Assembly: GCA_964619055.1 (NCBI GenBank)
Contig: CAZUDB010000084.1
Coordinates: 1 to 6,405, forward strand
Direction: 5' to 3'
Length of the DNA stretch: 6,405 nt
From: CAYVUM01 sp964619055
GTDB taxonomy: Bacteria; Pseudomonadota; Alphaproteobacteria; Rhodospirillales; Defluviicoccaceae
The translations under genes and the position numbers were made by a program. The first letter of the stretch is position 1, and each line of letters starts with the position of its first letter. The notes under the pieces were generated by a model. It was not told where the DNA came from and ran no database searches. It saw nothing but the letters and a program-made list of their open reading frames with translations. Of this stretch, positions 1 through 6,351 are shown piece by piece.

Positions 1-396
1 CTAACCAGAGCCCACGGCGGGCTGACGCTCGATCGCCTTGAGAATATGACGGTCGAGAACGCCCTTGCTTGGCTTGAACGGTTGCCGGGGGTTGGTCGAA
101 AGGTCTCCGCTGCGACACTCAATTTCAGCACCCTTCGCAAGGCGGCGCTGGTCATCGACACCCATCATCTGCGCGTGCTCCGCCGTCTCAAATTTGTCGA
201 CGAGTGTTCCAATACGACGCAAGCCTATGACCGCATCATGCCGCTTCTACCGTCCAATTGGTTGGCCGCCGACCTTGATGAGCACCATCAGCTTGTGAAG
301 GTCCTTGGGCAAACGAACTGCCTGCATAGCGCGCCGATCTGCCGCCGCTGTCCGCTGCGAGACCTTTGTCCCGCCGACCCGGCAGTCCGCGGCTGA
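1..396 (+). CDS. Endonuclease III-like DNA glycosylase (HhH-GPD family), 5'-truncated by window edge
   Basis: Base-excision-repair glycosylase/AP lyase of the endonuclease III superfamily, which removes damaged bases from DNA. The frame is open from base 1 (131 visible residues), so the start lies outside the window; the Met at base 46 is internal because in-frame coding-like sequence precedes it. Seen: the helix-hairpin-helix LPGVGRKVSA (visible residues 27-36) with Lys33 at the Schiff-base Lys position of E. coli Nth; VIDTHHLRV with Asp52 at the catalytic Asp; and a C-terminal C-X6-C-X2-C-X5-C cluster (Cys107, 114, 117, 123) for the 4Fe-4S loop. Both catalytic residues are kept, so a bifunctional active enzyme is expected. 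The sequence between the motifs differs clearly from canonical Nth, so it is more likely a paralogous subfamily than the housekeeping nth; no symbol is given. It converges on the transglutaminase gene and is probably unrelated to it. Confidence 0.9.
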   Translation, partial: LTRAHGGLTLDRLENMTVENALAWLERLPGVGRKVSAATLNFSTLRKAALVIDTHHLRVLRRLKFVDECSNTTQAYDRIMPLLPSNWLAADLDEHHQLVKVLGQTNCLHSAPICRRCPLRDLCPADPAVRG

Positions 397-412
397 TATC
401 AAGTGATTTCAG
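393..412. repeat. Imperfect 20-bp inverted repeat over the glycosylase stop codon
   Basis: CTGATATCAAGTGATTTCAG is an inverted repeat with one T-T mismatch (arms of 9 bases around AG) and includes the TGA stop of the glycosylase. It could fold as a small hairpin in RNA from either strand, but no T-run follows on either side, so a Rho-independent terminator is not supported. It may be chance. Confidence 0.3.
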
Positions 413-440
413 GATAACGGGCCGGCGCCCCACGACCGGT

Positions 441-456
441 TTGACGTCTTGACGTC
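441..456. repeat. Tandem 8-bp duplication TTGACGTC x2
   Basis: Two exact head-to-tail copies of TTGACGTC lie in the convergent gap between the glycosylase and the transglutaminase gene. Each contains the palindrome GACGTC. A perfect 10-bp palindrome AGAGATCTCT follows at 471-480. Nothing else was recognised in 397-606: no gene, no hairpin with a T-run. The position between two 3' ends argues against a promoter operator; a small slippage duplication is the simplest reading. Confidence 0.4.
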
Positions 457-606
457 CAAGTTGCAATCAAAGAGATCTCTGGCCGGGCGGATGCGGGCAT
501 CACGGATCGTGGTCAGCTCGATCGCTGGTGGTGGGCGTCAGCGCGACGTGTATGGATATCGGGCCACGAGACTGGCGCGGCTTCGGCTTTTGTGCAGGCA
601 TCGAGC

Positions 607-1518
607 TTACACACCCTCGTCGGTCGGCGCCGGCCGTACCGCCGCCTCGATGGGCGTAACGTCCACAGCCACTTCCACCGTATGCTTTCCGCCACCGTAG
701 ATAGCGCCGGTCACCGGGCTGACGTCGCCATAGTCCCGTCCCCAGGCAACGGTGATATGCTCGTCGCCAACGACCAAATTGTTTGTGGGGTCCAGGTCGA
801 CCCAGCCGTGCTCCCCGCACCAGACGGCGAGCCAAGCGTGCGAGGCGTCGGCGCCTACCAACCTCGGCTGCCCGGGCGGCGGCCGGGTCAGAAGGTAGCC
901 GCTGACGTAGCGCGCCGGCAGCCGCAAGGCCCGCAAGCAAGCGATCTCCAGATGGGCGAAGTCCTGGCAAACACCGCGTCGGCGTGCGAAGACCTCATCC
1001 ACCGGCGTCGATACCGTTGTCGCTGTCGGATCGAACGCGAAGTCCTGAAAGATCCGTCGGGTCAGGTCGATCGCCCCCTCCAGAACCGGCCGGCCGGGGG
1101 TGAACGACTCGAGGGCGTAGCCGCGAACGTCGCCGGAGGCCCGGGTGGCATGCGAGGCGAAAGCGTACTGCAGCGCGTCCAGACTGCGCTCGGAAGTATC
1201 GTCGGCGAGCCTCGGGTAGACCCACTCCCAGGGTTGAGTGAGCGCCGCGTCGGGCGGCACCTGCGGTCGCACCTCGATGACACTACGGGCGTGCAGGGCC
1301 AATTCGACGTGCTGGTCCTGCACAGTGACGTAGGCCACCGGGTTGCCGAAGTAGTCCTCTGCGGTGGTGTGCAGGTCGGGGGTCGGACTCACCGCGAGGC
1401 CGGTCCGATGACAGATCTGCGCCGGATTCCACCGCGGCGTCAGGTGCAAGCGATGATGGGAGATTGAGACTGGGACCGAGTAGCGGTAGATGGTTCGATG
1501 GCTGACCTCGTAGATCAC
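607..1518 (-). CDS. Transglutaminase-like cysteine protease/amidase (bacterial transglutaminase N-terminal + core)
   Basis: A 303-residue cytoplasmic protein (no signal peptide or membrane segment) of the papain-fold transglutaminase-like superfamily, COG1305 type. Residues 1-82 match the N-terminal beta domain usual in this family (MIYEVSHRTIYRY start, then EDYFGNPV). The core carries the full triad: Cys184 in RRGVCQDFAHL, His227 in DASHAWLAVW and Asp243 in WVDLDPTNN. Members hydrolyse or transfer amide bonds; the substrate here is unknown. Translation starts at GTG, whose bases overlap the TGA stop of the upstream ATP-grasp gene (GTGA, 1515-1518). No strong ribosome binding site is visible, so translational coupling is likely. 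Family length and all active-site residues are normal, so it should be active. Genomic pairing with ATP-grasp and alpha-E domains is a recognised association and suggests it processes a product or protein conjugate made by them. It is the last gene of the unit; the proteasome-like Anbu often found nearby is absent downstream. Confidence 0.93.
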   Translation of the reverse strand: MIYEVSHRTIYRYSVPVSISHHRLHLTPRWNPAQICHRTGLAVSPTPDLHTTAEDYFGNPVAYVTVQDQHVELALHARSVIEVRPQVPPDAALTQPWEWVYPRLADDTSERSLDALQYAFASHATRASGDVRGYALESFTPGRPVLEGAIDLTRRIFQDFAFDPTATTVSTPVDEVFARRRGVCQDFAHLEIACLRALRLPARYVSGYLLTRPPPGQPRLVGADASHAWLAVWCGEHGWVDLDPTNNLVVGDEHITVAWGRDYGDVSPVTGAIYGGGKHTVEVAVDVTPIEAAVRPAPTDEGV

Positions 1519-4112
1519 TGCGGCGGTCCGCTCGGTATCAGCAGGTCGGCCGGCCGTTGGACTTCGGCGTGGCTGAAATAGTCGCGGGAAATGGCCTCCG
1601 AGAGATCCGGTAGCGCCTTGTCAATCGCGTCAAACACCGCTTCGAGGTGCATTCGCCGCCCATCGGTGTCCGGCTGGCACAGGACCACCACCTGAGCGAG
1701 ACGAATGTCAGTGAGCAAAGCCAGAACGATGCGCTCCTCACTGGAGCGTTCCGCTCGATCAAGGTCGCGCGGCAGACGCTCGACATGGTCGGCAATCGCC
1801 GCCATTTGGAACGCCACCGACCGCGGGTTGCTCTCGTCAAGCATCAGCAGGTCGATGACGAGCGGCACCTGTGGCGTCGTCCGATAGCGCGAGCGGTAGG
1901 TCATGAAGCTGTCGGCAGCCTCCAGCAACAGCAGGAGGCTGCCGTCCTCCTCCGGCTGGCCGCGGGTCAGGACATTGCGCAACAGCTCGGAGAGATGCTG
2001 CGCCCGCTCCAGCCGTCGCCCCGTGTCGAGGAACCGCCAGCCGTGGTTACGCGTCATGTTCTCCATTTCCATGCCGCTGAAGGCGGCGAGCATGCGGATG
2101 CCGGCGTCCAACTCCTCGTCGGCACGGCGACTGTCGAACGGGAGGCCGAAGACGCCAAGCGTCGGCCGCCGCGTCGCACCCATGGTGAATCGCTTGAGGG
2201 TCAGCCACGCGTCCACCGACAGACGGTCGCGCACGAGCGAGGCGGTGCGGAGCAGGCTGCTCAAGGTGTCCTGAACACCGTGCGGAAGCTCGGCATCGAA
2301 TAATAGACGTCGCAGGGCGGCCTCCACGGCCTCCTTCGTTACGCTTTCGGCGGCGCCTTCCGGTACGGCCGCTGCGCCGGTCTTGGCCAGCAGTGCGTTG
2401 ACCAATCTGGCGATCGCCTGCAGGTCTCCGGCCACGCCAGTGTCCTCTGTCAAGCGCCGAACAATGCCGCGGAGCACCCGCATGGTGTCCTCGGCGCGCT
2501 CGGCGTAGCGGCCCAGCCAGAACAGGTTGTCGGCGGCGTTGCTCGGCAGGTCCTTGCCGGTCCGCTTGACATTAAGAACGCTGAGCAGCGGCGGCAGCAG
2601 GCTGAAGCCCGACACCGGTTGATCGGAGATCACCCACGCGTCCTTCGACACCTCGCCGCGCTGCAGCGAGGCCGCACGCGCGTCCTGCGACGAGGAGATC
2701 CGCGCGAGCCCACCGGGCATCATTACATAGTCGTCGCCCCGCGCCGCCAGATAGACGCGCAGGGTCATTGGTTGCGGCCGCAGCCCATCGGCGTCGCTCC
2801 ACGCCGGCGCGGTCGACAGGACCACGGGCTCCCGGGCGACGTAGTCGTGCGGCCGGGCGCGCAGGGCCTCGACCAAAGCGGCGCGCTCGGGCTCGGAAAG
2901 CTCGTCAGGTCGGATTGGCCCCTGCTGCGCGGACAACAGGCGTCGACGCGCAAATGCCGGCTCGACGGTTAACGTCTCGATATTATCGAGAACGTGGCTC
3001 AGTGCCGCAACTTCGCCGCACCACCACGTGGCGACGCTTGGAATCTTCAATTCCTCGCCGAGAAGCGTGCGCGCGAGACCTGGGAGAAATCCCGCGAGCG
3101 CCGCTGTTTGGACAACGCCGCTGCCGAGCGTGTTGGCGACGACCACACTGCCTCCCCGCGCCGCCATCGTCAGGCCGGCAACGCCGGACGGCGAATCGGC
3201 GCGGAGGTCGAGCGGATCGCACATCTCCGACTCGACACAGCGGATGATCAAGTCCACGGATTTCAGGCCGTCCACCGTTTTCATATGGAGGCGATCGTTG
3301 CGGACCGTCAGATCAACTCCCTCGGCCAAGGGGTAGCCGAGGTAGCGGGCTAGGTAGGCATTGGTGAAGTAGTCCTCGGAAGCGGGACCGGGAGTCAGCA
3401 ACACGATCCGGGGATCGTCGCGCCCGGTGCGGCTCAGCAGACCCTCCTGCATCGCCTGAAAGAAGCCCGCAAGACGCTGCACATTGCACTCCCGGAAGAG
3501 CTCCGGCAGGCAACGTGACGTGATGATCCGATTCTCCAGCGCATACCCCGCCCCCGCCGGTGCCTCCGTCCGATCGGCGAGGATCCACCAGCGGCCGTCC
3601 GGGCCGCGGCCAAGGTCGGCGGCGTACGTGCTGAGCATGATGCCATCACGCGGCTCGATGTCGGCACAGGCGCGCAGGAAGCTCGGGCTCGCGAACACCA
3701 ACGCCGGCGGTAGGCGCCCATCCTTCAGCAACCGCTGCGGTCCATAGAGATCGCAGAGGATGGCGTTGAGCAGGCGAGCCCGCTGGGTCAGCCCCTCCTC
3801 GAGCATCTGCCATTCCGCCGCAGGGACAATGAGGGGCAGGAAGTCCAGTTCCCAAGGACGGTCGATTCTGTCGGCGTCCGCATCGGCGCTGTAGGTGAGG
3901 CCATTCTCGTGCAGCATCCGCTGCGCCGTCCGACCCCTCGCCGCACGGTCGGCACTTGACAAGCGGTCGATGCCTCCGACAAAGGCGCGCCAGTGCGGAC
4001 GGATCGTTCCGTCCGACGCCATCATCTCGTCGTAGATCGATGCCAACGGCGTGTAGCCGCCCTCGATCAAGGCGGTGTCGGCCTCCGGCAACGGCAACCC
4101 TGGACTGCTCAT
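1515..4112 (-). CDS. Fused circularly permuted type 2 ATP-grasp / alpha-E domain protein
   Basis: An 865-residue soluble protein joining two families that are separate genes in many bacteria. Roughly residues 25-500 are the circularly permuted ATP-grasp (COG2308): YDEMMASDGTIRPHW (27-41), LADRTEAPAGAGYALENR (178-195), DGLKSVDLIIR (281-291), DPLDLRADSPSGVAGL (299-314), ANTLGSGVVQ (326-335), STAPAWSDADGL (433-444) and MMPGGLARI (464-472). Residues about 520-845 are the all-helical alpha-E domain (COG2307): LPSNAADNLFWLGRYAERAE (522-541), NHGWRFLDTGRRLERA (689-704), DSFMTYRSRY (734-743), NPRSVAFQ (762-769). ATP-grasp enzymes ligate a carboxylate to an amine through acyl phosphate; this family is a predicted peptide or amide ligase of unknown substrate. 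One oddity: residues 382-386 read TVEPA, where a Lys before Pro would be expected. The ATG start lies four bases after the TGA of the MsrA-like gene with no clear Shine-Dalgarno, suggesting reinitiation. It overlaps the transglutaminase start by four bases. Confidence 0.93.
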   Translation of the reverse strand: MSSPGLPLPEADTALIEGGYTPLASIYDEMMASDGTIRPHWRAFVGGIDRLSSADRAARGRTAQRMLHENGLTYSADADADRIDRPWELDFLPLIVPAAEWQMLEEGLTQRARLLNAILCDLYGPQRLLKDGRLPPALVFASPSFLRACADIEPRDGIMLSTYAADLGRGPDGRWWILADRTEAPAGAGYALENRIITSRCLPELFRECNVQRLAGFFQAMQEGLLSRTGRDDPRIVLLTPGPASEDYFTNAYLARYLGYPLAEGVDLTVRNDRLHMKTVDGLKSVDLIIRCVESEMCDPLDLRADSPSGVAGLTMAARGGSVVVANTLGSGVVQTAALAGFLPGLARTLLGEELKIPSVATWWCGEVAALSHVLDNIETLTVEPAFARRRLLSAQQGPIRPDELSEPERAALVEALRARPHDYVAREPVVLSTAPAWSDADGLRPQPMTLRVYLAARGDDYVMMPGGLARISSSQDARAASLQRGEVSKDAWVISDQPVSGFSLLPPLLSVLNVKRTGKDLPSNAADNLFWLGRYAERAEDTMRVLRGIVRRLTEDTGVAGDLQAIARLVNALLAKTGAAAVPEGAAESVTKEAVEAALRRLLFDAELPHGVQDTLSSLLRTASLVRDRLSVDAWLTLKRFTMGATRRPTLGVFGLPFDSRRADEELDAGIRMLAAFSGMEMENMTRNHGWRFLDTGRRLERAQHLSELLRNVLTRGQPEEDGSLLLLLEAADSFMTYRSRYRTTPQVPLVIDLLMLDESNPRSVAFQMAAIADHVERLPRDLDRAERSSEERIVLALLTDIRLAQVVVLCQPDTDGRRMHLEAVFDAIDKALPDLSEAISRDYFSHAEVQRPADLLIPSGPPQ

Positions 4113-4116
4113 GTGA

Positions 4117-4572
4117 TCAACGGCGGGTGGTCGGATGAAACAGCTTGGCCGGTTGAAACGGAGCTGCCGGTTCGATTGATGCCGCTACAGACATCTCTAA
4201 GTAATCCTCCGCGGACTTTCTTGACACTTTCGCTGAGGCGCGTTCTTCGTCCGCTGCCGTATAAATGGTCGCCGAATAGGAATGCCCAGAGTCGCAGAAT
4301 TGACCGTGCTCATCCGTCCGATCGTACGTGATCTCCGCAGCCTCGCGGTGCCCAGTGCAGCCCATGGTTACCTGCTCGTGCGTTGGATTTTCCAGGCTGC
4401 CACCCGTGTATCCCGAGACGGTTTTCAGGACGCCCGGAACTTTGTTGAAATCGGACTCCAGACACCAAGACCAGCCACCGGCGAACACGGCTGACCTCGA
4501 ATCGTCCGCATAAACGCTGTCACCGGTCACTCCCAATAGCAGGACGAACAAGGCGGCAATGGGCGCTCTCAT
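4117..4572 (-). CDS. Secreted MsrA-like protein lacking the catalytic Cys; probable decayed or repurposed methionine sulfoxide reductase
   Basis: A 151-residue protein with a Sec signal peptide (hydrophobic run ending VYA, cleavage expected after residue 22). The rest aligns by eye with peptide methionine-(S)-sulfoxide reductase: AVFAGGWSWCLESDF (28-42), VPGVLKTVSGYTGG (45-58), ENPTHEQV (61-68), GCTGHREA (71-78), GQFCDSGHSYSATIY (90-104), and PAAPFQPAKLFH (135-146) matching the usual PF-PAE-YH region. The nucleophilic Cys of GCFWC is Trp34, the neighbouring Phe is Ser35 and the substrate-pocket Tyr of NPTY is His65. About 18 residues (the LL-FW-DPT segment) are missing between YD84 and GQFCD, and the chain stops five residues after the YH position, without the usual tail. 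Glu77, Asp94 and Tyr99 counterparts remain. MsrA activity is therefore not expected. The frame has no stop, so it may be expressed; a recent pseudogene is the main alternative. GC is intermediate between the cassette and the transporter. Confidence 0.8.
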   Translation of the reverse strand: MRAPIAALFVLLLGVTGDSVYADDSRSAVFAGGWSWCLESDFNKVPGVLKTVSGYTGGSLENPTHEQVTMGCTGHREAAEITYDRTDEHGQFCDSGHSYSATIYTAADEERASAKVSRKSAEDYLEMSVAASIEPAAPFQPAKLFHPTTRR

Positions 4573-4582
4573 TACGCGACGA

Positions 4583-4589
4583 CTCCCCT
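4583..4589 (-). promoter_or_regulatory. Ribosome binding site of the MsrA-like gene
   Basis: AGGGGAG on the minus strand lies 10 bases before the ATG at 4572. It is the only strong Shine-Dalgarno in the three-gene unit and supports this start. The downstream ATP-grasp and transglutaminase genes lack comparable sites and probably depend on coupling. Confidence 0.55.
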
Positions 4590-4776
4590 TTTATCCCCAC
4601 GGGATATACCTGATGGCTTCTACATCGGGTACCGGTCCGACCGTGCATGACGCTGATGTGTTTACGCTGAGTCCTTCACCATCTCCGATACCCGCGCTGT
4701 GTCATCTGGGACTAAGGCGGGGGATTGGAGTCAAATGAACATTCCATGTCCTTGCCACAAACAGGACTGCCTCAGA

Positions 4777-6027
4777 TTAGGAAGGGGAACTGCGGGCGAT
4801 TTCACGTACACCAGGGACCTGCCATAAAGCCGCGATCAGAACGACCGTAACGCACGCGGCGGCAGCGGCCATGTAGAAAGGCAGCCGTATATCGAGACCC
4901 ATGATATCGCCACCAACCAACGAGGTTAGACCCGCACCAAGAGTCCAGAGGGCGGTGGTAATGCCCATCACCCACCCCTGTCGGTCGTCTCCGACACTTG
5001 CCGAGAAGAGACTTAACAATGTGGCATAGCCCACGGCGAAGGCAGCCGCCAAAGGTATGAGGGGCAGGTAAGCGATCACCTTTAATGGGGCGAACACAAA
5101 GAGAAGTGACATCAGGACCATAGAACTCGCACAGCCCACGACGATGGACTGCTTCGTCCAGCGCTGGCCAACGTAGGACACCAGAAAAGCGCTTGTGAGC
5201 ACCAGAGTGATACCAGCCACGAGGTTGGCCATGCTCGCACCAAATGTCCCGACTGCAAAACGGCTCGTCAGATAGTTGTCCATGAAGACGTAACACGTAT
5301 TCCAGACGAACATAAAAAAGAAATAGGCGGCCGATAAACGAAGAACCGTAGGGTTATCCTTAATCTGCCAAAGGAGCAGAAATACTTCTGTTGGGTTAAC
5401 ACTGAGCGGTACGCGGGCTGTAAGTTTTTCTTTAAAAAAGATAAGCACCAGCAACATGGCCATCACAACCAAGGCTATGGCGAAGTAAAATGGGAGGCTT
5501 AGCGAAGCCAGCCCGCCAAGTAAGCCTTCGTCCGACAACACACCAGCGATCAGCGGACCGGCGATAAGACCTGCGCTTAGGGCTGAGACAACGTAACCCA
5601 GGTTCCTTGTTTTCTCGACATCGTCACGACTCAGATCCGCCATCGCGGCCTGCGCGATCGGTTGATTTCCCGCCGTAAACCCAGTGACCGCCCGCCCCAG
5701 GAGCATGAGCCAGAGGCTGCCGACGGCGATCGCATAAATGGTGAGTAAATAGCCAACAAGGGCGCCGGCCAAACAGAGCAGCATGCCGTTCTTGCGACCG
5801 ATGCTGTCAGATAGCTTGGATACATAAACGGCCCCCAAAAACCACGACAAATAAAAGACGGCGATAACCAGGCCATAGCTAAAATGGCGCGTAGCCTGAG
5901 GGGTGTCAGGCGCCATGAAGCCCGAGTGGGGTTCCATGATGAGAGCGTTGATGATGGGGAAGATGATCCCCTGTCCGACCAGATCGACGAAGACGACAAA
6001 GAGCAACGCGAACTTCGACCAAGTCAC
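4777..6027 (-). CDS. MFS transporter, DHA1 (TetA-like drug:H+ antiporter) type
   Basis: A 416-residue inner-membrane protein with about 12 hydrophobic segments (near 5-27, 52-70, 82-101, 105-125, 143-164, 176-198, 229-250, 263-285, 293-313, 317-340, 352-371, 382-402) and the expected central loop around 200-225. Seen: Asp15 in FVDLVGQGIIFPII of TM1, typical of the TetA-like branch; motif A as SKLSDSIGRKNG (70-81); motif B as GRAVTGFTAG with Arg112; and the antiporter motif C as GLIAGPLIAGVLSD (153-166). These support a proton-driven efflux antiporter; the substrate cannot be told. The start is GTG, supported by GGAGG ten bases upstream; the nearby ATG at 6037 is out of frame and directly abuts that site. 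Sampled stretches are about 43-53% GC against 65-77% in the ATP-grasp gene, consistent with separate ancestry. It is co-directional with the downstream cassette, but a 204-base gap makes a shared operon uncertain. Confidence 0.92.
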   Translation of the reverse strand: MTWSKFALLFVVFVDLVGQGIIFPIINALIMEPHSGFMAPDTPQATRHFSYGLVIAVFYLSWFLGAVYVSKLSDSIGRKNGMLLCLAGALVGYLLTIYAIAVGSLWLMLLGRAVTGFTAGNQPIAQAAMADLSRDDVEKTRNLGYVVSALSAGLIAGPLIAGVLSDEGLLGGLASLSLPFYFAIALVVMAMLLVLIFFKEKLTARVPLSVNPTEVFLLLWQIKDNPTVLRLSAAYFFFMFVWNTCYVFMDNYLTSRFAVGTFGASMANLVAGITLVLTSAFLVSYVGQRWTKQSIVVGCASSMVLMSLLFVFAPLKVIAYLPLIPLAAAFAVGYATLLSLFSASVGDDRQGWVMGITTALWTLGAGLTSLVGGDIMGLDIRLPFYMAAAAACVTVVLIAALWQVPGVREIARSSPS

Positions 6028-6037
6028 GGCTGACCAT

Positions 6038-6042
6038 CCTCC
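6038..6042 (-). promoter_or_regulatory. Ribosome binding site deciding the GTG start of the MFS gene
   Basis: GGAGG on the minus strand is followed by ten bases and then GTG at 6027. No in-frame ATG occurs between this site and the in-frame stop upstream (TAG at 6075-6073), so GTG is the best start. Confidence 0.6.
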
Positions 6043-6276
6043 AAGCCGTTCGGTACCGCGGGCAACGCGATGCTAACGTGGGATCATGTGGATGTCGCCT
6101 TAAGATGAAGCTCGAGGCCTATCAATGTGCTAGCTGATGGGGCCTCGATACCCCCACGCCCAAACAGGTGAAGGCTCTGGTTGGGGAAGACGTCCCAAGG
6201 CACCGGCCTCGAGCCTGTCACCGTGATCCAGGTCTTCAAACAGATGCCACCCCAGCCATAAGGTTTGCCGCGGCAC

Positions 6277-6307
6277 AAAAGTGATAGCGCGTACTGCGCA
6301 GGTTATC
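6277..6307 (-). terminator. Weak candidate terminator downstream of tRNA-Pro
   Basis: Read on the minus strand, GATA-(ACCT)-GCGC-AGTAC-GCGC-TATC forms a bulged stem-loop followed by ACTTTT, about 45 bases after the tRNA 3' end. The stem is interrupted and the T-run is only four, so this is tentative. Confidence 0.25.
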
Positions 6308-6351
6308 GCGGATTCAGACTGGTGAAACGCAAACGCCCGAACAGCTTACGA

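Larger units (their letters stand above)
6028..6351. other. Non-coding spacer between tRNA-Pro and the MFS gene
   Basis: No convincing gene was found in 324 bases. A 64-codon minus-strand frame (6278-6084) would need a TTG start, has no ribosome binding site and resembles nothing I recognise. A possible -35 hexamer TTGATA for the MFS gene occurs at 6125-6120 on the minus strand, but at 17 bases spacing only TAAGGC follows, so a promoter is not established. No long direct repeat of the tRNA 3' end is visible within the spacer. Confidence 0.5.

Noticed and set aside
575..591. GGCTTCGGCTTTT on the plus strand as a terminator for the glycosylase transcript.
   Set aside because: The stem around the TTCG loop is two or three pairs long, too weak to support a terminator call.
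500..970. Minus-strand 156-codon frame overlapping the 3' end of the transglutaminase gene.
   Set aside because: It overlaps the validated coding frame for most of its length and its Arg/Gly-rich translation has no family resemblance.
592..1467. Long plus-strand open frame of 291 codons antisense to the transglutaminase gene.
   Set aside because: The minus-strand frame has a complete transglutaminase triad and family domain order; the plus-strand frame is a GC-rich shadow with no recognisable motif.
1647..2303. Plus-strand open frame of 218 codons within the alpha-E region.
   Set aside because: It is antisense to well-conserved alpha-E motifs, and its Arg/Gln/Val-rich composition is typical of a shadow frame.
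4128..4135. TGGTCGGA at the point where MsrA homology ends matches the 3' end of tRNA-Pro (6352-6359), as a possible att site pair.
   Set aside because: Only eight bases match. The shorter GGTCGGA also occurs at 1381-1387 and near 2908 in coding sequence, so the match is not rare in this GC-rich DNA, and there is no integrase in between.
4603..4608. TATATC on the minus strand as a -10 element for the MsrA-like gene.
   Set aside because: No acceptable -35 hexamer lies 16-18 bases upstream, and it is too close to the ribosome binding site to be convincing.
4748..4767. GTCCT...AGGAC inverted repeat downstream of the MFS stop as a terminator.
   Set aside because: The stem is only five base pairs with a ten-base loop and no T-run follows.
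6084..6278. Minus-strand 64-codon frame between tRNA-Pro and the transporter.
   Set aside because: It needs a TTG start, has no ribosome binding site and matches nothing I know; it was left as non-coding.
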